DNA of 64,000 nucleotides from Carya illinoinensis (taxonomy: Eukaryota; Streptophyta; Magnoliopsida; Fagales; Juglandaceae): the NCBI RefSeq assembly GCF_018687715.1, contig NC_056755.1, positions 42,916,501 through 42,980,500 of the forward strand. Direction: 5' to 3'. Both the position numbers and the translations under genes were made by a program. This document shows positions 1 through 10,502 of the stretch, in pieces (within the stretch, counting starts at the first letter, position 1; each line of letters begins with the position of its first letter). The notes under the pieces were generated by a model, which made no database searches, was not told where the DNA came from, and saw only the letters and a list, made by a program, of their open reading frames with translations.

Positions 1-1317
1 CCAAAGGAGGCACTTCTCTACAATTAAAATCCGGCGACCACTTGAAAACCCTAAATAGAAATCCTTCCATCTCTCTCGATTCCCTAGCCTAGGCTTTAGC
101 AAAACCCTTTCCATTAGACATACGAATCATGATAAGCCTCATATACATGATCCCAATCATCGAAATATTGGCTAAGCCCTACCTCTTAATGACGTGAGGT
201 TTACTCACTTTATTGACACACATGCATATTAAGATGATTGAACTTTGTGTTTTGAAGTCTGGAAACACCGTGAAAGGCGGAGGTGATGCACTCGTCGCCG
301 CGGCAAGTGAAGCAGAGGCAAGACACCCTCTAGAGCCAAAATGAAGCCCACACACATAGGAGGCACGTGGGAGTGCGTGCGGAGACTTTTGTTGTCCAAT
401 TTTTTATACGTGTGGCACGTGTACTCATGTGTTGGTGTCTAAAGTTGATTAATATATTTTTTGTTGAAACAGAGAGCCGAAGAAATATTTTTAAATCATT
501 TTTTAAATAATAATAATTTTGATAATACTAAAAATCATTTTTGGGACACTTGTCATACTTCCCCAAGTCCAAGTTTTTTGTGTCATGTGAATATTTATAT
601 AGATTAGTTGTGGCTGCATATATTGAATCATTATTAAATGCATGTCCATATTAAATGTGTCCCTAGATTTGAAGATCTATTAATCCCTTCTCATTAGTTG
701 ATAATGTGGGTTCTCTATCCATTAAACCATTCTGCATACCACTATGATTGAATGTTTGAGTTCATTAATATTTTTATAAAATTAGATACAGTTGGCATTG
801 GTAATTTGTTGGGCTCATGTATAATGTATGTATTTATTTTTATGTGAATGGATAATGTGTAGCTTATAAGTATATCGATGACGTGACATCCCTATTTATT
901 TATTGTTTTCCTAGGAAATTTGTAGTAGGATTTTTTTGAAAATGTAATATTGGGAATATAATTTTGTTATTGAGGCCATATAAAGGGATGTGTTTCATGT
1001 CTAATGATATACTTTAAGGCACCTTAACATGATGCACCAAATTACCAATGATGCTTTGGGTAGAGCCTATGTGCAATGTGTTTAGCACAATGATTATGGA
1101 TTTTTCATATTTGATGAATGGATTATATGTGCATGAGTTTTGAGTATTTAAAAAAAAAAAAACTCATCTATAAATCTTATTCAAAATTAATTAGATTACT
1201 AGCTTTTTGTAAAATTTTCAATCTCACTATGTAAGAAGGAATTCCATAGTCTAATTAGATTTTGGAATACAATTAAATATGTATTAATGTTAATCTCGCA
1301 CAATGAATATAGTGATA
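1..1317. other. Intergenic / decayed repeat, no gene seen
   Basis: No convincing reading frame is present. The first 420 bases are fairly GC-rich for this window and include a segment near 265-400 rich in CG and GGAGGC-type words. The rest is AT-rich with a 14-A run near 1149. Position 1318 begins the gag-like reading frame of a copia relic, so the last few hundred bases may be its decayed 5' untranslated region or LTR. I could not match them to the LTR at 4721-5111. Confidence 0.4.
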
Positions 1318-4300
1318 ATGGCCACTAAGAACGTAGTTATTGACCTTACTAAGGGAAAGAAACTGGGTCAGACCAACTATGACATACGGCTTAAGAAAAT
1401 CTAATATCTACTTAATGAACAAGAGGTCCCACCTTATGATACAACTTGAGGAAGTGAATATTTCTCAATATTGTTGTGATATGGAAGCCTATCAGGCTTG
1501 GGCAAGGAAAGATTGGTATGCGTGTTTTACCATACTTAGTAGCATACACAATGATCTTATTAAAGAATTTGAGAATTGCCCATTATTTGTCCAAGATACG
1601 TGGAATCGGCTGAAATTTGATTATGGGGAGAACATTAGCTACTAGGCTCTGTGCTCTTATTTTTAGGTTTGAGTAGTATGCTATGGACCCTAAATATACA
1701 ATGGCTATGTAATATTTGGTAAACATCCTAACAGTAGGATGACAGAAATAGAGTCATGTGATGTCACATTTTTTTAGAATGATTTTTCCAATATTGGTGA
1801 AACAAAGAATGATCTTGAACTTTTTGAGTTGCAAGAACTTGAGGGAGTTACACCATTTTTGGTGATGGTAGAGAATTATCACATCCTCGAATTGCAAAAG
1901 ATAGTAAGAATAACTTGCTTCCTAGTGGGAGTATACCATTAGAAAGTAACTAACAAGAGTCTCAATGACGTAGAAGCGAACGTGAAACCATTCCTCGTCG
2001 TCATTTTTAGATTGAAGGGGAGTCTTTCATGTGTACTCTGTGTGACTTTGGAGAACCTTCTTCTTATGAGGAAATACTAAGTTCACAAATTTCAAATAAA
2101 TGGCTAGCTATTATGGGAGATGAGATAAGTTTTATGGCAAAGAACCAAGTTTGGAAGTTAGTTGATTTTCTACATGTGCATAAATCTATTGTAAACAAAT
2201 GAGTTTTAGAAATTAAGTGTTAGGATGATGGATCAATTGATAAGTATAAGGTCTAACTCGTGACGAAGGGCCATATTCAAAGAGAGGGTATAGATTATGA
2301 AGAAACATACTCTCCCGTGGTGAGATTTACTTCCATTCGCCTCATTCTAACTATAGTTATACATCTAGATTTAGAAATTTTCTAAATAGATGTGAAAATT
2401 GCATTTCTCAATAGAGAACCAGACGAGATCTATATGGACCAACTTGTTGGTTTTGAGGTTGAAGGACAAAAGCGCAAAGTATGCTAGTTGAAACGTTCCA
2501 TTTATGTCTATAAACCATCGTCTAGACAATGGTACTTTAGATTTCATGAGGTCATTATTTCAATTGGCTTTGAAATGCTAGAAGAAGACCACTGTGTGTA
2601 TGTTAAACATACAAGAAAAAGTATTTTAATTTGTCTTTGTAAGTTGATGGCATCTTATTAGCTGGAAATGATATAGAAATAATTGTCGCACAAAAGAGTA
2701 GTGGTCTTCTACTTTTGAGATGAAGGACATAAGTGAAGCAAATTATGTACTGGGAGTTAAAATTTCAAGGGATCGATTCAGGAAGTTTCTTGATTTGTCT
2801 CAAGAGAATTACATAATTAATAAAATTCTAGAATGATTTCTTATGCACAACTCCAAACTCATAAATACTCCAATTGAGAAGGATTATACTTGAGTCTAAA
2901 ACATTTCCCTAATAATGATGAGGAAAAGAAAGAAATAACGAGAGTTCCTTATGCAAATGCAATTGGAAGTTTGATATATGCTATGTTGTGTACATGATCT
3001 AACATTTGCTTTGTAGTTGGATTGGTTAGTCGTTATCAAAGTAACCCAAGACCTATTCTTGACAAGCAGTGAAGATGATTTATTGATACTTTTGTGGGAC
3101 ATCAAACCTTATTCTTTCCTATTAGGGTGGAGACATGAGATTGAAGGGTTATAACGATGTTGATTGGGCTAATGACAAAGATGAGTGAAAATACATAACG
3201 GGTTACACATTTATGCTTAGTGGGGGAGCTATTTTTTGGTGTAGTAAGAAACAATCATGCATTGCTTTGATTGTTTTGTCCACAGTACTTTACTTGTTCA
3301 GTAGCTGTACAAGAGGCTATTTGGTTGAGTAGATTTTTTCAGCACCTTGAGATTATGGCTCTTGCAGATGAAGTCGTTAAGATATACAATGATGGTATGA
3401 CAACTTTGACATATGCTAAGGATCTCAAATACTATGGTAGAACCAAATACATAGATATTTATTTTCACTACATTTGAGATGTTGCACGATGTGATGTGGT
3501 CGTACAACATATCTCTACTAATAAGATGGTAGTTGATCCTCTTACTAAGGCTACCAGTAGAAATGTTTTCCAAACTCATGTTAGGAGTTTGAGACTTCAT
3601 CGGATTTGATATATGTTGCATTGAGGATACCTTAAAATTTATTGTATATTTGGCACTATTAGTATCTATTGCAGTGAGATTATTATGTTTATCTCATATT
3701 ATTAATTAACTGATACTAAGTGAAAAGCACACATTATAAAGATGTGACCATGTAGTGATCAATCCACTCATATTGATAATCACCTTGGTGCTTGAATAGC
3801 AAGTAAGATGAGACAAATTGATTACTTTAACGTTTGAAAATCGAGCTAGTAAATATCTTAATACTTTTAGAGTATTTAAGTTAAATTTAAACAATGTCGC
3901 TTTAGATTGACTAAGATGAGACTTACAAGAGTCATATATGAATTATTGCACAACTTTATGAAGCCAGATTAAAGTAGAATGTGAGATTTTAGGCAGACGC
4001 TAGATGAGTGACTGTGCTAAGAAACGTTATATCGCCTTTGTGGCGACTAGACTAAGATTCCTATGGCGTTTGAATGTGACAAGCCCAATTAAGTGGGAGT
4101 TTCGCCGTAACATACATTTCATTTTGTATGTGTTGTAGAAGACCATATGAGGGAGTGATTGGATGAGTCTCTGCTCCATCACTATGTGAGCCCTAATAGA
4201 TTAGTAAATGATCTATTCATATGTCATTGAGCCTAGAACTATGTCATGAAATGAAAACTTGATGTTTCTACTTTAGCATGTTTTCTTAGGGCCATGAATG

Positions 4301-5111
4301 ATACAATCTCGAGGAATATGTTTAGGAAAGCAGTCAAGTCTAATTGAATTGACATGAGTGTTTAGGGAATATTGTTTGGATTCTTGCTTTTTATTTTATG
4401 TCCCATAGATTGGGTGATTGTGTGGCTTTGACTCGATAAAATCATGAGCATATTATATAATATAAGGTCAAGAATTGCTTTGAGTTATAAACTTGTGAGG
4501 GATTAAGAATCCTTGACCTAGTGAGATCAAATAGTCTGGGGCATAGACGAGATGTTATGAATGATGTTCTATATTAGTATGATAGTGACTTAATATAGTA
4601 CTCCTACCCTTTGCCTTCTTGTTAGGTTGCACGCTTCATTTTCTCTATGAGGGATAATTGACTGAGAGATCAAGAAGAGATTTTTAATGGACATAGCACT
4701 GATAGTGGACAAGTGTGAGATGTTGGTAGTGGGTAGCTCCCCATGACCCATGTTGTGTCCACATGGGTAAGAAGTTATTAATTAACTCCCTACCACTACC
4801 ACAACTTCAGGAAAGTAATTAACTTCCTATGTGAAACTCTTTAAATAAGGGTTTATGTACATTAAATTTTGTATGGAAAAAGTCTACATAAAAAAGAGAA
4901 TATCTCTCAGCCCTCTACAATTTTCAAGAGAAACTATCTAGATCTCTTGATCTTGAAGCGTGGAATTTTCTAAGGACGTAGAAGTGCAAATAACAAAGTG
5001 ACGTGAATTGTAAGACGAGCAAAGATCCGACCTTCTGAAAATTCCACTCCTTGAGGTAATTTGAATTAACCTTACTTAACATTATATAAAACTTATTAGT
5101 TTTTGTAAACA
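1318..5111 (+). mobile_element. Degenerate Ty1/copia LTR retrotransposon, centre deleted
   Basis: Broken frames still read as copia polyprotein. A gag start lies at 1318-1640, with a KLGQTNYDIRLKK-like opening and a tail resembling the copia gag domain. Integrase C-terminal/linker sequence follows at about 1730-2090, then reverse transcriptase at about 2090-2850 (IDVKIAFLNREPDEIYMDQ-type motif), then RNase H at about 3140-3610 (DVDWAND, GRTKYIDIYFHYI and LTKA blocks). Zinc knuckle, protease and integrase core are missing, since only about 100 bases separate gag from the integrase tail. Many in-frame stops make it non-functional. About 1.1 kb of non-coding sequence separates RNase H from the 3' LTR at 4721. 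No matching 5' LTR was found. RT and RNase H assignments are firm; the exact 5' limit is not. Confidence 0.8.
4721..5111 (+). repeat. 3' LTR of the first copia element
   Basis: The block starts TGTTGG and ends GTAAACA, so it has the usual TG...CA ends within a TGTT/AACA terminal match. It follows a purine-rich stretch (AAGTGTGAGA, 4711-4720) that could be the polypurine tract. A TATA-like TTAAATAAGG lies at 4841-4850, as expected for an LTR promoter. The length of about 390 bp fits copia LTRs. The partner 5' LTR was not recognised, so this is inferred from position and ends. Confidence 0.55.
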
Positions 5112-5220
5112 TACTTGGTATACCAGTTTGATTGGTGGTAACCTAAATTTTGGAATCCAAGAGACGAGTTTTGATGGTTCTTTCCACTTGATGTGTCCTC
5201 CAATTGGCTCTCTACCATAG

Positions 5221-6165
5221 GCCTGTTCCTTCGGGTTGGGTTTTTTCCAAGCTCGGTCCGAAACCCAAATACCCGGGTCGGAACAAACCCGGATACACCT
5301 GGTCTGGGTACCAAAATAGGTTTAAAACCTAGAACCTTTTTATTTTTATTTTTTATTTTTTAAATGACTATTTTGTATGCTGCACGAACAGGATCTATGT
5401 TAGTCGAAAGAATATCTACTTCTAGCTAGTTATATAAATAGAAGCTACCCCATTAGGCTGCCATAACATTTAACGTTTGCCTACTGGCCTGCCTTCTTGC
5501 CTGCGCTTCCAAATATTTCCTTCAAATGTACGTACGCGCGCTTGCAAATAAAGTTGGTGCACGTTTCCTTAAAACTGCATTTGCTGCCTGCCTGGTGATC
5601 AAAACTAGCCCTCCAGTTTCACCATGAATCGTTGTTTGGTGCTTCTCCAAAATTCCTCAACCCTCCACACCTACAAACATGATTAATGGTAGGAAAAACC
5701 TAGTTGTAAGTGATTTTAGGCACCAATATGCACACCCATCCAATAAGATTGGTCAGAAAGTTAGACATTAATGAAAATTGTATTAATTTAAATTTTGAAT
5801 ATGAAGACAGTAACATTGGTATGTAGATCGGTATGTGAATTCGCTTGTACGTAACAAAACTCTTAATGGTACGTATTCCAACTCGTCTATATTGGCCATG
5901 CCTCTAGCAGACAGATTATCGCCTCAACTTTATAAAGTAAAGATGTAGACCCAATATGAACATTTTTTGCTTCAATGAATATTTGAAAAAAAAAAAAAAA
6001 ATTCCGGGTACAACTTGGAAACCCAAGTTCCAGATTTTTAAAATCGGTTTCATCCAAATTCTAGCCTGTGTCTGACCCAATCTAACTCAGTCAAGGTGTC
6101 AACCCGGGTTTGAAACCCGGGTTCCGGTCCAAAGCCCGTTTAAGAAAGTCGGCCAAGACTGGGAG
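5221..6165. mobile_element. Possible non-autonomous element with GC-rich palindromic ends
   Basis: Both ends carry clusters of ACCCGGGT, AAACCCGG and CGGTCC-type words in opposite orientation (5221-5330 and 6001-6165). The centre is ordinary AT-rich DNA with a 15-A run near 5985. The arrangement resembles the elements at 39.26 and 46.97 kb. No transposase is encoded and I could not find a target duplication, so the limits are approximate and class is unassigned. Confidence 0.3.
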
Positions 6166-7001
6166 AAGAGTTCTGTTTGGCACTGGATTGCTCTACGGAG
6201 AAAGAATTCTCAACATCATGCTTGTACTACATTCTCACTGGCGGCAATGGATTATATGTTAAGCAAGCTGCAATTATGCTTGTTTGGCAGTGATTGATAG
6301 CTTATTATGACTTTTGAGAGGTAGCAAGGCGTGTTTGGTTATGATCCTAAAACTCTCTTTTTCGTTTTGGAATGTGATAATGACTAGATACTAGGTCCAG
6401 TTGATGTGAACATCATGATAACATTCCAAGTGAAATACAGGGTTTTTTTTTTTTGTCATAATATTGTCTATTACTTAATAATGTCCTGCTATGATCTTCA
6501 CTTTATTCTGATTTGTTACCTGGGGAAAGAAAATTGAGATATATGCTTGCTGGTGAAGATATTCTAGTGGTTCTTTTGCCCCAAGATTACCCAATTAGAT
6601 GATAATGTTGAGCTTTGATTATCCATTTCTGGATGGGTGAGATATATTAAAATCTCAAGCCCACCGACACCAACACGGGAAGGGACCGAACAGTGAAAAC
6701 GTCTTGCCAAAACTATTTGAGACTTTAAAGAAAAAAAAAAACAAATCTTGTGTAATGGCTTTAGTTATGGTCATTAATTCCCAGCGGCCCCTCTACTCTG
6801 GCTTCCATTAAAGGGAATTACAGCTATCGTTATCTCTCCAGGAGGATCAAGAACAAATTAATACGATGCAGAAGGATAAAAAAATGAAGACGGAATTTTT
6901 CTGTTAACTCAAAGCACCTCCACTCCCAAAAAGAAAAGGGGAAAAAAAAAAAAAAACGGAAATTGATGTAAAGAAAACGAATTCTCACATTACATGTAAA
7001 A
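6166..7001. other. Intergenic; 3' side of the ATL gene
   Basis: No reading frame with recognisable similarity. The part next to 7001 should contain the 3' untranslated region and polyadenylation site of the minus-strand ATL gene. An A-rich run (6943-6956) lies there. The remainder has homopolymer tracts but no clear repeat. Confidence 0.4.
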
Positions 7002-7961
7002 CTAATAGGAAGAAGAATTGCTTTTCTGGATCCTTGGGCTTCTTCTGCCATCACAATCTGCACTTGTACTAACCTCAATACGATGGCGATGTCTTTTCTG
7101 TTGAATGATTGCTTGAACGTTTAAGTAAACCTGTTGATCAGATGCAGAGTTCATTGAGAAAGATCTTCTGATGGGTTGAATAGAAAACCGATCATCTTTT
7201 TCTCTTATATCAACGCACTCATCTCCCATGATTGAAACATGCTGCAAATTTCTTGGTTTTAACTTTCCAAGCTTCTTTTCCAACTTCATTGGTGAATGGT
7301 TTTTAGGCTGCACTGGAACTTCTATTGAATCGTTTCTCCCTTGTTGCCTTTGTAGCAATGCAACTTCATCTTCTCCCCCCAATTCAATCACCACGAAGTC
7401 TTCATCACTACTCATGAAGCTATTGTGCGAGATCTGAGAGTCTTGTGGTGAAGAGCTTGGTGCAATGATACGGTCAATACCAGACCGGCTCGTGCCAGAA
7501 ATGCTTAATCTGCAAAGAGGACAGTTTGCATTGTTTTGAAGCCATATATCAATGCAATCTAGGTGAAATGCATGACTGCATTGGGGAAGAACTCTTTGCA
7601 TATCCTCTTCTTGAAACTCATTCAAACAAACCACGCAGCAGACACTTGATCTGGCCTTACCTTCTCCTCTGAATTGACACCTTGGGATTTCACTAATGAC
7701 CGATTCATCAAGCCCATGATTCCAAATCGATGGAGAGAGAGCTATAAAGGGATCTTCACGATGTCTTGCTCGCAATGTAGAAAACCATCTCAGCAGATTA
7801 GTTTGGTGCCAGTTTGAGCAGCACTTGGTCACAACGATGCAGTAGCTAACTAGTAAGAAAGCAGTGGCCATGATGCATAGAATACCAATGGCTAGTGTGG
7901 GAAAAGAGGACTCAGAAGTAGGCAGGGATGGCTGATGAATTGTGTTCGTCTGGTTTTTCAT
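7002..7961 (-). CDS. ATL-family RING-H2 finger E3 ubiquitin ligase (ATL16/ATL1-like)
   Basis: A single uninterrupted exon encodes 319 residues, typical for intronless ATL genes. The N-terminus is short and polar, followed by one hydrophobic segment at about 20-45 that should anchor the protein in a membrane. The GLD motif is at 83-85. A complete RING-H2 follows: C109, C112, C128, H130, H133, C136, C147 and C150, with W140 and P148 conserved. The C-terminus (about 160-319) is polar and ends with an RRSFSMNSASDQQVYLNVQ-like block seen in ATL16-type members. By family knowledge it would move ubiquitin from an E2 to membrane-associated or soluble targets, often in defence or hormone responses; its substrate cannot be read from sequence. 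No stop or missing ligand suggests decay. The exact orthologue is less certain than the family. Confidence 0.93.
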   Translation of the reverse strand: MKNQTNTIHQPSLPTSESSFPTLAIGILCIMATAFLLVSYCIVVTKCCSNWHQTNLLRWFSTLRARHREDPFIALSPSIWNHGLDESVISEIPRCQFRGEGKARSSVCCVVCLNEFQEEDMQRVLPQCSHAFHLDCIDIWLQNNANCPLCRLSISGTSRSGIDRIIAPSSSPQDSQISHNSFMSSDEDFVVIELGGEDEVALLQRQQGRNDSIEVPVQPKNHSPMKLEKKLGKLKPRNLQHVSIMGDECVDIREKDDRFSIQPIRRSFSMNSASDQQVYLNVQAIIQQKRHRHRIEVSTSADCDGRRSPRIQKSNSSSY

Positions 7962-8087
7962 GGCAGATGGTTCAATGGGAACTTTGAGATGTTTGAAACA
8001 GAAATAGAGATGGATATTTGGGTATGAGTAATGGTTCTACTAAGATCTTGAATAGAATGACTCATGCTAGTGACTTAGATACAGTAA

Positions 8088-8093
8088 TTTATA
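8088..8093 (-). promoter_or_regulatory. Candidate TATA box of the ATL gene
   Basis: On the minus strand the sequence reads AATATAAATT, with TATAAA at 8093-8088, about 130 bases upstream of the ATL start codon. That spacing would leave a 5' leader of roughly 100 bases. It is a motif match only. Confidence 0.4.
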
Positions 8094-8589
8094 TTCAGAG
8101 AAAGACTTGAGGGAGTGGCAAAAAGCTTATTGAAATCCAAGTGGAAGAAAAAGAGTGGGGGCTAGAAAATTTAGCAAAAGATTGATTTTAATAAAGAATA
8201 AAGAACCCAATCAAATGGATGGAGTGAAAGATTCTAAGATACATGCGCATAGACATACATGGAGATGACCAGAGTTGGAGAGGGGCCGAAGCCCTAGGAT
8301 TTGACTTGAAGACATTAATGTTGGCAGAAAGGTACATGAAAAAGCTTGAAAACTTGAAGAAGGGCTTTGTTGCATGGAGATGCTATGCAGTTTATTATTA
8401 GTAACTAAGTATCATAGTGGAAATGGGGGAGACCTTACAAGTTTTTGGTGTACCCATCCCATAATATTATATATACATGCAACTTCGACCCTTGATTAGC
8501 AAGGGTGCCCATCCAAAGCATCATTGGGGCTCTAAGACTCAGTAGCTCACTTCCTGGCTCAAATAACTATTTTGAGCTGCCTACAATTT

Positions 8590-8637
<48 letters not shown>

Positions 8638-8904
8638 GATGGGTGCATATATATATATATATAAATGTCTTCATATGGAGACATGCTATGAGAGAGTATA
8701 AATAGAGATTAGAGAGTATCCTATCTTTTTGTTATTTATCTAATGAAGATCAAAAGCAAATAATATTAATTGCCTTCTGTAGGAATATTACTTGACATGA
8801 TTGGTTCCCATTAGAATAACTCTCCTTACCGATCGAGCAACTCCTCCCAAGGATGCATGACGGGCCGAGCAAGTACATATAGACTCGGACTTGAATGTGC
8901 TTCC
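8094..8904. other. Intergenic between ATL promoter and LINE
   Basis: Upstream region of the ATL gene. The only clear features are the CT and AT microsatellites at 8594-8663. No coding sequence was recognised. Confidence 0.5.
8594..8663. repeat. (TC)n and (AT)n microsatellites
   Basis: An uninterrupted TC tract at 8594-8636 (about 21 repeats) is followed after ten bases by an AT tract at 8647-8663. They lie about 630 bases upstream of the ATL start codon. Long CT tracts are common in plant promoters and 5' leaders, but here the distance is large. Confidence 0.9.
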
Positions 8905-8998
8905 AAGTAGAGAAGTGTCATCAAAGAAAAATTTTGGAGGTGCTGACGTGGATAGGCGAAAAATTTCTCTCTGCTAGGGTTGGTCATCTCTGAGGAAA

Positions 8999-10502
8999 AT
9001 GGTAGCTGTTGAGGCCCTCAAGGGCCCGCAGGCAAATCTGAGGCCAAGATCCTTCGCGGATATGGTCTCGTAGACACCTTTCTCTTTCCCAGAAGTTTTG
9101 GTCCCTATGCATGCCCCAAAAACCATGGATGGTGAAATGTATACCTGGTTTTCATAGGAGGAATTGGAGCGTTCGACGCAACCATTCAGGTATTCCTTGG
9201 TCTTGAAATTCCTTCGATAGAGACCCTTTCTAGATGTAATCCGTGCTTTCATTCATTCTTGGTGGGGGCTTAGTGCTCAACCTGTTGTCTCAAGCATGAG
9301 AACTCTGCACCATGTTTTTCTAAGATTTGCAAAAGTAGATGATTATCATAAAGCCTTTGCTCGAGAGGCCTGTGACATAGATGGTACTCCTTATCATGTC
9401 TTTAAATGGTTGATTGGTTTTTCTAAGGAGAAGGAACCTTCCTTGGTTCCAGTGTGGGTGGTTTTACCTGTTTTACCCTCCAATTTCTACCATGAATCTT
9501 TCCTCCAGAATCTGGCCATGCCTATTGGGACTTATTTAAGAAGCGATAATAGCACGAGATGTGCCACTCGAACAGATGGTGCAAGATTTTGTGTTGAGAT
9601 GGACGTAGCATTGACATCGATTAATGGTTTTTGGATTGGGATTCCTCAAGCCCCTTCAAGTCGTTATTAGCTAGTAATTTACAAGACCCTTCCCGCTTAC
9701 TGTTGTATATGTAAGATGTAGAGGCATAATTCCAGTAGGTGTAAAAAGGTAGAGAAAAATCCTAAAATTGGGGAAGTTGGGAAGCAGAGGTTGGGTTGAC
9801 GCTGGGAGACAAAAAAACTCAAAGGAAGGGGAGCTTAATAGCGTTGAGAAACCAGGGCAGGAAGAGTGGTTAAGGAACCTAAAGATGAACATTGAGTTGG
9901 TGACACATACTACGGATATCACAAGACATGAGCTACGAGAGTCCTCTAGACTGAAGGGTAAAGAAGTTGTTTAGCAGGATCCAGAATTTCTAGGAAATAA
10001 CTTGGTATTGGATCAGGAAGGTATGCAAAAGGGGGACCTGTTTCTGATAGAAGAAATAGAGGAGGGGGAATTAGAGCAAGGAAATGTAAAAGCCTTTGAA
10101 TGTGTTCAGGCCAACCTGACAGGCGAAGTTGATGAAGTTGGAAAGGAACCATGGGTAGAAGCTGTCTCCTCTGGTATGCGGCAGGATGAGCTTGTATCTG
10201 TTGTGCCATTGACTTTGGATAACTATCAGGATGCTCGGAATCTGGAGGTGGGAGAATTGCAGGATGTGGATGATGAAGATATGGAAGCTCAAGCTGGTAA
10301 CCACGTGGGAGGAGTATCGCCGGATGAGGTATTGAAATCTCTCTCAGACTCTGAAGGTAGGCATGATCTAGTACATCTTCAAAAAACACGGGATGTTAAC
10401 TCAGACAACGAAAGGCCTAGAGAAAGTAGTGAAGGAGATTTAGTTGCTAAAAAGAGGAGTTCCAATAGGGTCAAGAGCAGACCATCAAAATTGGATTTAT
10501 GA
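8999..10502 (+). pseudogene. LINE ORF1: DUF4283 / zinc-knuckle protein, broken
   Basis: The reading starts at ATG 8999 and runs, through at least two stops, into an open stretch at 9296-9670. That stretch contains the DUF4283 core (REACDIDGTPYHVFKW, then VPVWVVLPVLP and CATRTDGARFCVEMD). A stop at the end of that block, just before a degraded CYICKM-type knuckle, and a frameshift precede the acidic, low-complexity tail at 10002-10502. In plant L1 elements this protein is thought to bind the element RNA. The final TGA overlaps the first ATG of ORF2. Confidence 0.8.

Noticed and set aside
1318..3610. Endogenous pararetrovirus
   Set aside because: Gag, RT and RNase H order and motifs are copia-type. 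No movement-protein or coat-protein region is seen.
6830..7078. Minus-strand frame overlapping the 3' end of the ATL gene
   Set aside because: Different frame from the ATL gene, low-complexity F-rich translation, no known domain.
9946..10389. Minus-strand 147-residue proline-rich frame
   Set aside because: Antisense of the low-complexity ORF1 tail of the LINE; no independent signals.
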